Positions 1-13,100 of a stretch of DNA of 64,000 nucleotides are shown piece by piece (within the stretch, counting starts at the first letter, position 1; the number at the start of each line of letters is the position of its first letter). A program made the translations under genes and the position numbers. The DNA comes from Melampsora larici-populina 98AG31 (taxonomy: Eukaryota > Basidiomycota > Pucciniomycetes > Pucciniales > Melampsoraceae). The notes beneath the pieces are model-generated. The model made no database searches. It saw only the letters and a program-made list of their open reading frames with translations, and was not told where the DNA came from. Location of the stretch: positions 186,001 through 250,000 of the forward strand of contig NW_006768808.1 in assembly GCF_000204055.1 (NCBI RefSeq), read 5' to 3'.

Positions 1-1481
1 CTCTCGAATGTTGAAAGCCAAAGTCATTGGCGTATTCAGAACTCAGGTACTACGTAAATACGGGCCATTTCACGGTCTTTGAAGGTATCAGGTGGACATC
101 GAAGTCAGTACTCCACTTCATTTTTCGTACGCTACGTATTCAGAAAGCTGATTGGGCGGATGCTCCAGGTCTAATTCGATACAGCCCTTTTGGTGTTCTG
201 ATAATATGCCCATGGTGATCATTCTGCTTGCTGGTCTGGAAGAATGAAACCAATCCGAAAACGCGTGGCTCTGCCAATCTGTATATATATGTGAAAGCCC
301 TGTGATTTGTCAACGGTCATGCCTATGCTTGTTACGGTCATGCCTATGCTTTTTTTATGTACTTGGGTTAATAGATGTTACATCTGGTTCTTTCACATTA
401 GATGAGATGCGGAGAAACAACACACAGAGCATCAAAAAAACTACAGGCAACGTGAGCATATGCTATAAAGTGTACAATATAATGAACAATATGGAGTGAG
501 TAGGAAGTGTGGTAGGTGATCACGGTGACATGCACGGGTATCAGGACTGGAATAGAGCATCTGGTCCCGAGTCGAAACACCAGTCGAAAATATGAGATAG
601 ATCGTTGATGTTGACGCGGCACACCTAAATGCGAAGTACATAGTGAGATAGTGTCGCCAAAAACGTGGAAGACAGGTTCCAGAAAGCAGCCGACTAGGCT
701 CTTTGACAAGCATAATTTGATCATTGTTCGTCACCAATTATAGAGAACCAAACCAACGCTGCATCAATCTAGCTCGTTATTTTAAGCCACATTCTTGAGC
801 CAGAGACATCACCCGGCAATACTTTACCTTTCAGTATGAATCCTGCAATCTAAGATTTTTTCTCTCGCAATCTCAATGAATCTGATGGTTCTTTTTTACG
901 GTTGACTTGTCGTTGGTCTTGACTCGAACTTCAAAGCTTTCAAATTTCACCTTGAAGGCGGCCAACTTGGACCACTATCCAGTAAATCCACTTCACAGGA
1001 TCTCTGGCTTGGCTATCTATTCTCAACAGACCAATGGTCGAACTTGAAGTTCGACCTTTTCATCCAATGAAATATTCAAACTTGAAGTTCGAACTTTCCA
1101 TCTAACGAAATAATCGAGCTCGAAGTTCGAACTTTTCATCTAACGATAAGTTTGTCACCGGTGATCATGAGTGACAATCCTACTGTGACATATGTGACAC
1201 ATTTTGAGAAGTTGCCCTTTAGGCCGATGTTTTTTAGATCTCTATATTGTGAATATGCAAATGATTATCGAAAAGACTAAGGGATGCTCTCATGGATTCG
1301 AATTTGAATTATTATTACGCAAGCCTTTCATTTCAATATTTGGATTTAATCGATGGGTAATCCCGACTTCTTTTCTTCGAACGTGTACTCCAGTAGCTGA
1401 CTGAGCACATCGCGTGCTCATAAGGCAATTTACTAGATATTTTGAAAACTATTTTTAGGAATTACAGATTGAACACATTGA
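1..1481. other. Intergenic; TTCGAA-type tandem repeat
   Basis: I see no convincing gene here; the open frames are short and lack coherent composition. The notable content is a diverged tandem array at about 1040-1152. It has three copies of a 38-bp unit built on GAAGTTCGA and followed by TTTTCATCTAACGA. Similar TTCGAA-rich runs recur over the first 38 kb. Confidence 0.5.
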
Positions 1482-2097
1482 CTAAGTAGATGTCCACAGT
1501 AGGTAGAAATCTACGGCCAAAAGAAACCCTGAGACTATGCAATAGTAGGTTGGATGCGCCTCTTCAAGTAGCGACATCAACACACTAGAGGTCACAATTA
1601 TTATAAACCGGAAGCTGGAATCTGTCATTTGGTCGTCATTGTGAGTAGTCCGCCATCCCGTCTTTTAAAAATATCCTGCACATACCATGGTAGAAACGCT
1701 TCTCTCGAACCTCATTGCGCACCCTGAGGTAAATGTGGATTGTGTTCGCCTTTGATTCGACTGATACGGCGATATCGGATTTCTGACGCTGAAGTACAGG
1801 CCGCCTTGCATCGGAGAGTTCCCCTGGAACTCGTACGGGAACGCGTGTCCGTTCAGTTATTGGTCGGAACGTAGGAGCATCTTGCATCTTTTTTGTGTGA
1901 CCATGAGGTCTTTCTTTGTCGTATGTGGATTTTTTGGCGGTCAGGTCCTTCGAAAGCCCTCGACGCTTATGTGTCCGGGAATTATTAATATAGCTGGCGT
2001 GTGGAATGCTGTTTGAAAGCGGATCTGAATCGGCTGAAGGCAGGGGCAGCGAAGTTCGCGACTGATTTTTACACTTGTTTTCTTTCTGTGTGGACAT
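1482..2097 (-). CDS. Small hypothetical protein with C-terminal membrane segments, 2 exons
   Basis: Predicted join on the minus strand is 2097-1686 and 1621-1482, with a 64-nt intron (GTATGT donor, phase 1), giving 183 residues. I do not recognise the family. The N-terminal 110 residues are basic, Ser/Thr-rich and probably disordered (KNQSRTSLPLPSADSDP near the start). The second exon switches to a hydrophobic C-terminus (FRFIIIVTSSVLMSLL, then a second hydrophobic stretch from CIVSGFLLAV). The layout is a soluble cytosolic or nuclear tail anchored by a C-terminal membrane hairpin. Similar tail-anchored designs recur at 22975-24413 and 28140-29098. Without the splice the protein would end after about 153 residues and lack the anchor. 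Confidence 0.5.
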
Positions 2098-2707
2098 TTT
2101 TTATGGACTGACGGTGGAGTATGCTAGAAGATGGAGGGTTTTACGCAATGTTTTTCTCGATTATATAACCTCGAATCACGCCCCCTGTCTTTCAGGAAAG
2201 AAACATTGCTACGCCAGTCGCCTGGCCAACAACGCTTCAATGGCTAGCTGAGGTACGGGTTTTGCTTGCGCCTGAGGTCTGAACAGCCACTCAGTTTTTA
2301 ATGATTATTGAGACTCAGCACGTAGCCACCCGTGAGCCATTCTTATCAAATCTAAGTTCTTAGTGAGCAGTTTTCGCGACGTACTTGCCTTATATCAATA
2401 GCGCGTAGGTGTAATTGGGGAGGGCGATACATACTGACGCCTTTTTGAACACCAATTGCAGCTGAAATTGTACATGTCGATTTTCCTGAGTCTTCCGCGC
2501 ATATAGACAACCTCAGATCACCCCTCACCTTCGCACAAAGGTTGCATGCCACGCACCCAGTTCGGAATCCTGAGCAGGTGATTCAATAAATTTTTCAATT
2601 CGTATAAGGTGCGGTGCACCAGAAGTTGCGCCATACTCGTTCTTGGCCATATCAACTTGATAGTTATTGATTGTATTGATTCCATTCGAAAATTAGAGTC
2701 TCTCAAA
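2098..2707. other. Intergenic between divergent genes
   Basis: This stretch lies between the small membrane-protein gene (leftward) and the Tnp2 gene (rightward). It presumably holds both promoters, and a TATATAA-like word lies at about 2161-2168. I saw no repeat boundary or terminal inverted repeat for the Tnp2 element here. Confidence 0.35.
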
Positions 2708-5700
2708 ATGACAACATCGACTTTGATACCTTGTCACTGTACAGACTGTCAAAAGAACACCTACAAAAATCCACACAGAGAAGATGTACGCGGAACGCTA
2801 TGGAGGCCGAGAAACTACCAAAAGCACGTCAAGGGTTTTGGAAGACGCCCAACTTACGCGACACAAAAGATTTCTTCGTCCTCGGATGTTTTGGGTGTGT
2901 TGAATTGCTCTGTGTATTTGCTTCGGCTCTTACTTCAGTACTCGTGGTTCTGACTCATCTCTGTCACGTATGACAGAGATCCCATCGCCGTTGAAAGATT
3001 CCCAAGAGGCCTCACAGGAAACCTCGCCCTCTGCTTCTCCAAACGAACACAGAACGCCTGCCACCGAAAGCCACTTCCAACCAATGTGGGATGGACCAAC
3101 CATAGATTCAAGTCTGTGGCCTCTTAATTTCTTGAATACGCGTGTAGTTTTGATATACGCATAATTGCTGACCGACCATGGTATTTTTTTGGCTTGCAGG
3201 CATTTACAGTCCAGCATACTATGAAACATTTCGGCGTTGGAACCCTGCCGACTTGGCCTACTTTCTCATGATCACCTGTTTACATCTGTTCAAACACATC
3301 AGCGTGGAGGCAGCCACACTTTGCTTGCATTTGATAGGTTCAGTGTCCTCCATCAACCCCGAGAAACCAAAGTCTTCGAAGGTCGTAGTGCCAAAGACCA
3401 TGAGTACATTTCTGGATGGACTACGAATTGAGCCCAAGATCCGCCGAACAGTGTGCTGTCCCAAATGCTTCAAGCTATACTATAATAATGATATACCCCA
3501 GCTTTGCACGTCTCGACTTACTCCCCGGAGCCGTGAATGTTTAGAACCCCTCTTACATGATGCCGAGGATCTAGACGAGACAACCACAAAACCATGCCGG
3601 TTATTTTCAACCGTATCCTTTACTGACTGGTTAGCTCGGTTTTTAAATCGCCCTGGAATAGAGGAATCGCTGGAATGGAACGAAGAACAATTTGAAAATG
3701 ATTGCTCAATAATGAAAGACGTGCGGCACGCTTCGATGTGGCACTCGCTTCGTGGAACAGATGGAAAGAAATTTACCACCCTCCCCGGAAATCTGGTGTT
3801 TGCTCTGAACGTAGATTGGTTTAATGCTAATGGGAATAAGGCTGCTTCGAAACAAATTTCGCTGGGTACTATCACTTTGGTTTGTTTAAACTTGCCGCCG
3901 CAGATTCGAACATCTCCGGAGAATATTTTTCTGGTTGGGCTGACACCGGGACCTTCAGAGCCTAACGTGGACCAAATAAACCACGTGCTGGCACCTCTGG
4001 TTCAAGAACTTCTGGTCCTTTGGAATGGCGTCAAGTTTTCTTCTACAGCCAAATACCCTACGAATGGAAGAATCATCCGCGTTATGCTAGGTCCCATCAT
4101 CTGTGATCTCCCTGCGATACGAAAAGTTTTGGGAATGGCAGGCCATTCTTCAAATGAACATATGTGCTCACTGTGTCTGGTTGGAAAAGATGACATACAT
4201 CTTCTACGAATTCCGAGAGAACTAAGAAGATGTACGCATACTCTTCGGGAACAATCTGTGGCGTGGAGAGATGCAAAAACGGTCAAAAAACGGGATGAAA
4301 TATTTGCCGAACACGGCGTACGATACTCTGTGTTATGGGAGCTACCTTATTTCGATCCTCTCAGACACACCATTGTCGAACCAATGCACAACGTATTTCT
4401 TGGTATGCTCAAAAATCATGGTACAAAGGCGTTCGGAATGAAGTCTGTCTCACAATCTCCCGACGACGAGAAAATCGTGGACGCTGGCGATGCCGAAGGC
4501 TCAGATACCGAGACGGTAGCCCATGATGTTTGTGTGATGGATGGGTCAGAAGACGCAGGATCAGAAGATTCCTCACTCACGTCTTCACTCCCAGCTGCAG
4601 GACTTATATCAGCAGATGATGATGACATATTGATGTTTGCACTCCAAAAATTGGATTTAGAGAGCGAAACCTTTCCCGAGACATCCCCCAATCATGATCA
4701 AACAAGGGAACAGCATGCAGATGGCTTTTCAGACGACGACACATTGGACGAAGACTTTTCTGACTATGAAGAGGCTTGTGGAGATGAGCCTGGTTTCGAA
4801 TTCTTCAACAAGAATCAAAATCTGGCAACGTTGCAAGATATCACAAAGAACATAAGCCTTCCTTCTTGGATTGGACGCGTACCTAGTACGGTAGGAATGC
4901 GGAAGGGTGGTAAATTGAAGGCAGACGAATGGGTAGTTCTTTTCCAGGTCATGATCATTCCTGCTATAATTTCTGTCTTGAACGAAGAAGACGGTGCTAC
5001 GAATTTTACAGACCGAGATTTCGTCCGCAATGTCCTTCATCTTATCAGTGTTGTGACATCATTCGGAGATTGGAAGTCACTGATAAAGACGTCAGATCCC
5101 TCCGATTTCACCTTCGAAGCTATCGAAACGGATACTCTAAAATTTACACGTCACTTTCTGTGGTGCCCAATCATCACATGGCGCTCCATCTTCCCGAGTG
5201 TATCCAACGGTTTGGGCCTGCCCCTTTATGGACTGCATGGTCATTTGAGAGACTGAATGGAGTACTGGCTAAGATCCCTAATAACAACCATCCCAGTGAG
5301 TTTATGAGTTATTGGTCGACTGAGAATATTAAAACTGAACTCACAAATGCATGGTAGACTCACGCGAACTAACAAGACTCAGGATATGGACCATCGCGCA
5401 GAACTTACGACCTGTCTTGAGAATCCTGTGTGAAGCTCTTCCAAAGGCCGTCGCGACGAGACTTTTGAAGTTTTTGGAGCCCAGTGGTGGGCCACGAGGT
5501 AGTACTTCTGGCTGCGATGCACATATTGCCACGGATGCATAACCCACTTACCACTATGACGAAAAAAAGGCAGAGAGCTTGGACTACGACACCCACGAGA
5601 ATCTGGCCCGGCGTATGAAAGACTTAGGAGGTGGACATGTTGTTGTGGCTAGCCGAAATTACAAAGCACCCCCTCCCTCCCATCATATATTGCTGGGACG

Positions 5701-6136
5701 GATGGTGAACCAAAAAAAAATGGTGAAACACGGTGACATATCCTACTCAACCTGGGATCATCATCAGGGAAACAGCATTGTCATGTATCAGTCCGAAGAT
5801 ACGCGCCGAACAACGACATATCGATGGGGACGAATCAACGAGATCTTCATCACCAAACCTGGGCCGCAAAACAATCCAAAGGCCCAACTGTGGTTCGAAG
5901 TGCTCCAATTCTCTGAGCTTCGAACCGCCGAGAAAGCCAAGCATGGACTTGACAATTGGCCAAACGCCAGAATGACGGTTGTGTACCAATCTTCAAAAAA
6001 AAAGGATCTGGTGCGAGTTGATGAGCTTGTTGCTCAAGGAGTGGCTTGGGACACTCCTGAAGGATGTTTTGGGATCAAGCAGCCAACCACACTAATCATC
6101 AATTTGAGCAAATTTTTCTGCAATCAAACTTGTTAG
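2708..6136 (+). pseudogene. Tnp2-family (CACTA/EnSpm- or Plavaka-like) transposase, probably frameshifted
   Basis: This is a DNA-transposon transposase of the Tnp2 family. Predicted exons are 2708-2898, 2939-3141, 3200-about 5350 (with two frame changes inside) and 5574-6136. The N-terminus has a CHCTDC-type cysteine pair. The core shows FALNVDWFNANGNK, then LVCLNLPPQIR, LVGLTPGPSEP, a Cys pair in MCSLCLVGKDDIH, and FDPLRHTIVEPMHNVFLGML, all Tnp2 hallmarks. A long acidic insert (about residues 440-560) follows, then the DUF4218-like block VVPNHHMALHLPEC and FERLNGVLAK. The frame changes by -1 near 5115-5130 and again near 5345. Either two 1-nt deletions or two 29-nt introns would explain this. 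The in-frame TAA at 5540-5542 falls inside a good 75-nt intron (5499-5573). No CACTA-type terminal repeats were found. Confidence 0.75.
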
Positions 6137-6707
6137 TTTTCTAAGATGTTATCCACCTTATAGAACATTGTTTTTCTCCTTTGGTGGTGAAAACAAGCGC
6201 ACTTTATCCCTGCATACTCTTATAGTAGAGCACCTCGAAAAAGACCCATAGACGCAATTGTTAAGCACTGTATAAATACACCTGATGATGAGAATGTGAA
6301 TAAAAAAAAGGTCATTGTTTCGGTTGGTGAGAGCATATTGACCTCTACATGTGACATTGACAAAAAAAGTAAGGTAGAGGTATAGAAGTACTAGCTTTAG
6401 AAGAACGCAAAGAGTTCTCAGTAAGGCAAGAGAGAACATGAGCGTGACGAAAAGAAGCGGTACCTCTAGTTGGTACGAAAGACAATAAGTAAGGTTGAAT
6501 GAGAAAGAAAACTACAACGTAGGATGATACATCCAGTGTCATACATGTGTTTGGCCGACCATGGTACATGAAAATGAATTGATGTAGGAAACAAAATAAT
6601 ACGAGTCATAAGAGAAATGAAAAGTGTTGTCATGAGCTTAAAAGAGAAATGAAATGATCTAGAATTATAATCTCAATAAGAGTTAGATCAAAGAGATAAC
6701 AATAATT
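6137..6707. other. 3' intergenic space between convergent genes
   Basis: This A/G-rich non-coding stretch lies between the 3' ends of the Tnp2 transposase and the oxygenase gene. It presumably holds both polyadenylation regions. I recognise no repeat or RNA gene. Confidence 0.4.
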
Positions 6708-8023
6708 TCACGAAGAGAGTGCCAAACTAAAGTCATCAATGCCATGTTTTTCAGCGAGCCGAGCCATTTTCTTACGTGCTTCCTCTGGGTACCCAGTCAT
6801 AAGAGTAGCGCGAAACTTGAACCACTTCTCATCAGTCATGTTACCGCGCATGTCATTGACCTGAGTAATCCTATCCACCAGACGTTGAGAGACCTGGCAT
6901 GCACAACCAAACCGAGTGATATTTCCTCTTGAGGGGACGACCTTGACATTTTTGGCGTTGTACGTCGCAGATGAAGTAGTATGATGGTGAATTTTGCTAC
7001 TCCAGAGCATCTCAACCACTCCATCACATGCGTCATAGTCGACCATGATTCTGTAGTCGTCCAGAATAAAGCGAGCACCAACAGAATCGCCTTTATTCAC
7101 ATCATTTTGACGGGAGTATAATCTTCCAGTTTTACGATTGATGCGTGCGAAAAATCCGAAGGCATACTGTGTAGCATCGAAGTCCGTGTGTTTCTGATTG
7201 ACAAACTCGTCACAAGTGACCACTATGTTCGATGCAAACACCTGTGCGTTAGATGACACGTAGAATGAGTGCCCTGCCCACGAAGGAACCCCAGCGCTTG
7301 ACGCGAGTTCGGCGTTAGATTTGAAGGTGTATGAAGATAGTCCAGAAAAGTGTTCTGCGAAGAAATCCTCGATGGCCGGCAGATTTCCTTGTCGAGCAAG
7401 ATCTTCCTGCATTCGCCAAAGACTCGCGCTTGTGGTTGGGTTAAAAGTGTATGTGCCTGTAATGATTTCACATCAATCTCAAGCTCTGATCGCGTTCGTT
7501 AGACAAAATATAAATGCATACCTGCTTTTACAACCGCATCGCAGCCAGGCCTGAATCCAGCAGCCCACATCTTGCCATACTTTCGTCGATTTGCCCGAGC
7601 CTTCTTCGTAGCTCCATTTAGCTTGACGAGTCCACGTGCTCTGGCGTGTTGGTAGACAGTGGGGATCGCGTGGTTGTAATTTTCGAAGAGACCCCGATTT
7701 TCCGAAGTGCGCTCGACAAATCGCGCAACTAAGAGTAGCTGACAGGTGTCGGCATCGAGGCATACGACGGTTCCAAAGTAGATACGAAACATAGGTTTTT
7801 TTTGTCCTTTCTTGAAGAACAGGAATTTGGTTTTGGGCGGCAGTCCATAGAGCTCAGTAAGTTCGGCTATCTTTGCGCTACGGTTGTTGGGTGGGAGTCG
7901 GTCTTTTTGTTCAAGATTCTTCTTGGCAGAGCGGTTTTTTCGAGATCGAATCGTACTCGGAGACTTATATTTAGGTTTTTTCGTCCCTTCATCCATCATC
8001 TTAATTCTGAAACACCTGCTCAA
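6708..8023 (-). CDS. Tet/JBP-like 2OG-Fe(II) oxygenase, fungal expanded family
   Basis: Predicted join on the minus strand is 8023-7522 and 7456-6708 with a 65-nt intron (phase 1), giving 416 residues. An alternative start is the Met about eight codons later. It resembles the Tet-like 2OG-Fe(II) oxygenases that are expanded in rusts and other basidiomycetes. Members of the wider TET/JBP superfamily oxidise 5-methylpyrimidines in DNA; the substrate of this one is unknown. The double-stranded beta-helix is in the C-terminal half. It has the iron-binding H-x-D in NQKHTDFDA (His257, Asp259), YAFGFFARI, DYDACDGVVEMLW, a distal His in KIHHHTT (about residues 324-326) and TRFGCACQVS with a likely 2-oxoglutarate Arg near 349. 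All expected ligands are present, so it looks active. The first 70 residues are Lys/Arg-rich. It converges on the Tnp2 transposase, matching the reported association of fungal TET/JBP genes with DNA transposons. Confidence 0.7.
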
Positions 8024-10132
8024 CCTCTAGCTTCTGGGTTATGCGTCGAGATGAGCTCAAGGTTCGAAGCAGCGAGGATGAGCAGGGTTCAGAATAAAAC
8101 AAAGACAAAGGAGCAATTGATCCCAGAATGCTCTGCGAGTGTTTGGAGACGAATGGGCTTCGAAACAGAATGCTTGCAGAGGTTTGTAGATGTGATACTG
8201 AAATGATGTTAGGGCGAGAGGCGAGCGAGTAAAGAGACCTGATTTAGAAGAGAAAGTCTGTAGGCCAGAAGAGCTCGATTTATTTCTAAAGATGAGGGTG
8301 CAGCAGGAACCAGGAGATCTCCTAATGATAAGAAGGAGAAGATATGAGCAGAAAACAGGCAGATGAAAGAAGAACTGTGAATTAGAGACGAAACAAATAA
8401 AATCAATGGGAAGGTACCAGTGGATTGGTCAGTCAGGGCAGCTTCATACTTTTGGTGACGAATTGGCCCTTTTCAGAACGGCTAGATGCTTCGAGTATGA
8501 ACAGGTCCCAATGATGAGCCCTGGTAAGCTGGATCAAGTGTCAGCCATCCACCGCATACGATGGATGGCTGAATTTCCACAGAATCGATTCCACTTGATG
8601 TATGTTCCAGCCATCACCACAACCTATCTAACTCAAGCTAGCAGAGGGAAAAAGAAATTTTTCAGGTTCCTCAAGTATCACGTGGCTGAAATCAACCTCA
8701 AATCCTGACCTCTCAAACGTCTGGGACTTAGATAAGTTTACAAACGTCTCAAACTTTCCCCTACCATTTGTTTCATGATTTGTTTCTGATACATTACATT
8801 GCGTTATTTTGGGAACCGCAACCTCACTGTTGGACACATGAGTGATATTCTCCAGGATCTCATTATTTCCTTTGAACATCTTTGTTCAAGGTGATTAGGC
8901 CTTTGGTTGAACTTGAGTGGAATACATTTTCTTTGCAAGATATTTTTAGTCATTTTGAGTGGCTCGGTTGATCTATTAGGTCTTCAATCCACTTGAGCTG
9001 GAAAGTACTTCTGTCTATCATAAATCTCCGATCAGAGCTTATTATGACCATGTGAATGTGTCTTGTGCATAAGCGCTATGCGATAAAAAACGTTTTGTCA
9101 TCTTCGCACAACCCACAAATTGGTCGACTAGCCTAATTTGTGGCGTAGCATCAAACCGAGAGCGGACGTGGCCCTACATATGGCCCTGCGTGAACGCTTC
9201 GGAAGATGGGCTAGCTTCACTTGACGCGTGATGAACCCTGGGTGCGTCACTGTTACTTTGAGTGGTGATGATTACGCACTTTGACTGGGAATTTAAGCCT
9301 CGTAAATCGGTTATATGTATGTAACTCCTCTCAAAACGTAGGTTTCTTGAACTCCTGCTTCGAACTCACCCTCAGTAAAAACAGAGACCTGAGGTCACGC
9401 AGGGACTTGCGTAGTGGCACAATGACTTTGGCGTGCTTCGAGAGGCAACGATCATTCATGCTTAACCGGAAGTTGAACATCGAAAAGACTGACCAAGACT
9501 CATCTTGAGATCAGCTTGGGCTCCGACGCGTGATAAAATGTGGGTATGTCACGTATATCTCGAGTCATCCCATGATTACGTACTTCTACCGGCAATTTAC
9601 ACCGCGTAAAGGTTATACGTAAAACTTCTCAAAACATATCCCATTGTTTCTTGAATGCCTACTTCGAACTGAGGCTCGGTAAAAACAAAGCGTTGAAGTC
9701 TCGCACAGACTGGCGCAGTCACACAATGACTTCGAGGTGCTTCAAGAGGTCAAGGTCATGCTTAACTGAAAAGAAAAGCATCACCAAACTCATCTAAAGA
9801 TCAGCTTGGCCAATTCTGACGAGAACACAGGCGGATGGCACTTGGTTTAGGATGATCAATACATGTTCAAATTTCAAGACATTCTCTACGACTCAGGAAA
9901 CAGAGCTGCGTATGCCTGTGCGAGCTAGAAACACCAGTCACAGGGTAACCAAAATTCGAACGGGATCTTGCTCCATATAAAGAGTATATGCATCGCCAGA
10001 CACTGCTATCACCCATTAACATAGAATCGTAATCCTTGCAACACTTCAAATTCATAAGCTACACCTAGTATTGGAACTCAAAATAACACTTCATTCCAAA
10101 GATCACTCGTAGGACAACCACTTCAATCTGCC
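8024..10132. other. Intergenic with hairpin and diverged 300-bp repeat
   Basis: No gene was recognised. A perfect 10-bp-arm hairpin (CAGCCATCCA, 10-nt loop, TGGATGGCTG) lies at about 8541-8570. A two-copy diverged direct repeat occupies about 9195-9812 and is listed separately. The last 300 bp probably include the promoter of the coiled-coil gene starting at 10133; a TATAAAGAG word lies near 9976. Confidence 0.45.
9195..9812. repeat. Two-copy diverged tandem repeat, about 300-bp unit
   Basis: Unit 1 (about 9195-9520) and unit 2 (about 9521-9812) align along their length. Shared landmarks in the same order are GACGCGTGAT (9223 and 9525), GATTACGCA/GATTACGTA, GGTTATA, CTTCTCAAAAC, TACTTCGAACT-type words, GGTAAAAACA, ACAATGACTT, CATGCTTAAC and GATCAGCTTGG. 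The copies have many substitutions and small indels, so the duplication is old. Function is unknown. Confidence 0.6.
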
Positions 10133-13100
10133 ATGGATCAAAACGCACATCTCGTGGCCTTGGGACAAAAAGTCCTCGACAATGAGGTAAGTGGGGGAAA
10201 AGTATCGGGCTTATGTTCTTCGCTGACATTCTGCTCATTCTCAGATCATGATGGGGATGATACTCACCCAGATGGAACATATAAGAAAAAAACTGACAAA
10301 GCCTTCCGGCATTATGGTCAGTCTTACTTCTATATATGGGTATTATACATCAAGATGACTTAAGAGAAGGTCTCAACAGGCGCAAAGCGGTAGCGTTGAC
10401 ATCGCCCCTGCGTGGTACAACGATCTTGAGAAGTGTAAAGAGGGGATTCAAGTGATAAAAGAGGTTCATTCTTGAATTCAGTTTTTGTATTGGTATTGAT
10501 GGTATCGGGATTTCTGACCAATCTCTTTGACATTGTCCCTTCCACATAAGTAGAAAATGGCTCGTGACAAACAGGACATCCATCGAATTCCAACTCTTTT
10601 GTCCACGATCGAGGGCATAGAAGGAAGACTACACGAGCTTGATGACAAGATTGATCGTATGGAGGAAGAAGAAGTTGAGTCCCACCTTTTGGGATTGGTC
10701 ACAACGAGTCAATCCAAAGAGCTTTGCACCACAGAGGCAAGCACAGATTCGCCTGCGAAGACATTCAAAGAGGTACGAGTACTCCTATATATATATGTAC
10801 CCTTTTCCCCCTTATCTTGTCAACATTTCCGAAACAATATTTCTTATCTGAAATTTTCTCTCGTTCTAGAAATTGCTTGCGAAGGAAAAAAACATCATAA
10901 AAAACATCTTCGACCAAGTCGAAAGTGTATTGAAAGCTCAGCAACAATTTGTGGAGGGCGCGAGAGGTGAAGATCGCAAACATATGGCCGACCTTGTCCG
11001 CAAGGAGATTTCAACTCTATATCAAGAACTAATGACCCAAAATGCATCGCACGACGTAACTATGATGGATGATGAAGTGGCCCCGCTGGCGTCGGAAATT
11101 CAAGGACTGAAAACGATCGTGCAGGGACTTGAAAGTCTTGTACATAAGCAGGAGAATACTATCAAACAATTTTCCGAAAAGGTCGAACTCTTGGAAGAGA
11201 TGCCACAGATGTCACTGACCACGACCGCAAGCGATGAGATGCAGATTGATAAGGTGCGGCTCCACTTGTTATATTTTCTGACCCAAATCTACCAGACCTT
11301 TGTGAGCTAGCACCCCTAATTAGTTGTGCTCAATCCCTTTCGAAGCCTGAAGATCAGCTCGAACGCAGAGTCTCTGCTGTCGAATTGTCAATGTTCTCGG
11401 AGGAAGCTGAAGCCCAGCGTGACGCCAGGGATTCTGAAAAGTTTGCGAGGTTTCAACAGGAGATACTAAAATTGATTGAGACAATGGTAGAAGAAAGGAC
11501 TTCCGCCAATGTGAGTACATAATTTCACCTTTTCTCTGAACTGATCTTTCATTGACGCAAAAAAAACTTTACATTCGAAAGGCAGCAGAACTTTTAGCTC
11601 AGCAAAGGGAAACCTTGCAGGGTGAATTACCTCAGCTGGATCTTGAGATTGAATTCAACAACAGATTTTCCGCCTTCAGGAAAACAATAAATGATGCAGT
11701 CGAAAGACAGGTAGTCAGCACCATCGAAAGACAAACAGTACAAGAGCAACATTCTGATGTACGTGTTGCATATTACTCTTTATCTATTTTCTTGTACACT
11801 TGAGCCCTACCTGAAGTTGTGAGGCCTCTGACAGGTTTCTGAAGAATTGCGCCGTCAACTCTTGGACCTGCAAACCCGTGACGCGGAGAATCGAAGGAAG
11901 ATCTCTGACCAAGCTGAAGCTATACAAAAAATCTCTTCCGGATTGTCTTTCCCTGACCCACGTACAGAAGCTTCTCAGAGATCTCTTGAAACCACCAATC
12001 GGATTCAAGATCCACTCCAGCAAGATGATGCGGATGGGTTTTGTGATGCTACGAACAACTTCCAGTCTGGATCATCACATGCATCGACGTCGCAAATACC
12101 TGGCCATCAAGGACACTGCCAGGAAGCGGTGGGAGACGAAGGTGGAACTAATTCCGGTGTAAGTAGCTTTGGATTTCCTATTGTGTTACATCAAATCAAG
12201 ATTCTATGTTGAGAGCTCTACTTTGTAAATCCCAGAACACCATGCCGGGTTCTTCTAACAACACCCCGTTGTTCCAACGTACAACCTCTGTCGAAGGCAG
12301 TTCGCAAAGGCAAGGATCGACGCCGGGACCACATCAATCAACTTCACAAATCCACTCAAATGGGCAGTTGCCCGCAGGAAGTCGCTCGGCCACACCTGTC
12401 TCGAGAAAGCGAAAGTGGAGGAAATCTAATGAAACACCTAAAAACCCAAAGTGTCCAAGTCTTCGGCAAGAAAGGATGTCGATGACACCGCAGGTCAAAG
12501 AGGCTGATGAACAAACGGTCAGTCCCGAAATAAATAGATACTGATATGTCCCATGTAAACCTGACAGTGATTTTGGGCCCAGGCAAATCAGGTACAGAAA
12601 CATTTCCGACTGATGGCAGGGGTGGGTCGTTCTAAAGCAGACTTCCCAAAGTCCCCAACTCTCTCAGACCTCGAAAACATGCCACAGCTCACCGTGGATT
12701 ACGAGACCGCACCACTTGGAGAGGCTGTTCCCAACCTCATCAGACATGACCAACTCCAACCAACTTGGAAACCTGAAGATATGGAACATACAGCATCGGG
12801 TATGTTACAATACTGTCGACGTAGACTTCAGCAATACGGCATTCCTTACGTTGGTTTGAGCACGGCTTGAGGAGATGCCAAAGCAGAGGACTGGAATCGA
12901 CGGGTTCTTGCATTCTGCACGGATACATTCAACAGAGCATACGCATGTCAAGAGTATCATGTCGTGGACCATCACCCACAGCGTATCATGAAACTAATGC
13001 AGGCACATATTGATTACCGCCTGAAGCATATGAGAAGATATAACATTAATGAAGCCATCCTTCAGAGGGACCAAAAACGAGACCGTCAACAACAAAGACA

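Noticed and set aside
3258..4691. Several minus-strand frames of 70-130 codons
   Set aside because: Antisense shadows of the Tnp2 coding exon.
5540..5542. TAA as a third inactivating mutation in Tnp2
   Set aside because: A well-formed 75-nt intron (5499-5573) spans it and keeps frame.
12868..12870. Possible selenocysteine or programmed read-through at TGA
   Set aside because: There is no evidence for a Sec insertion element, and Sec use is essentially absent in fungi. A C-to-T change or a short intron is simpler.
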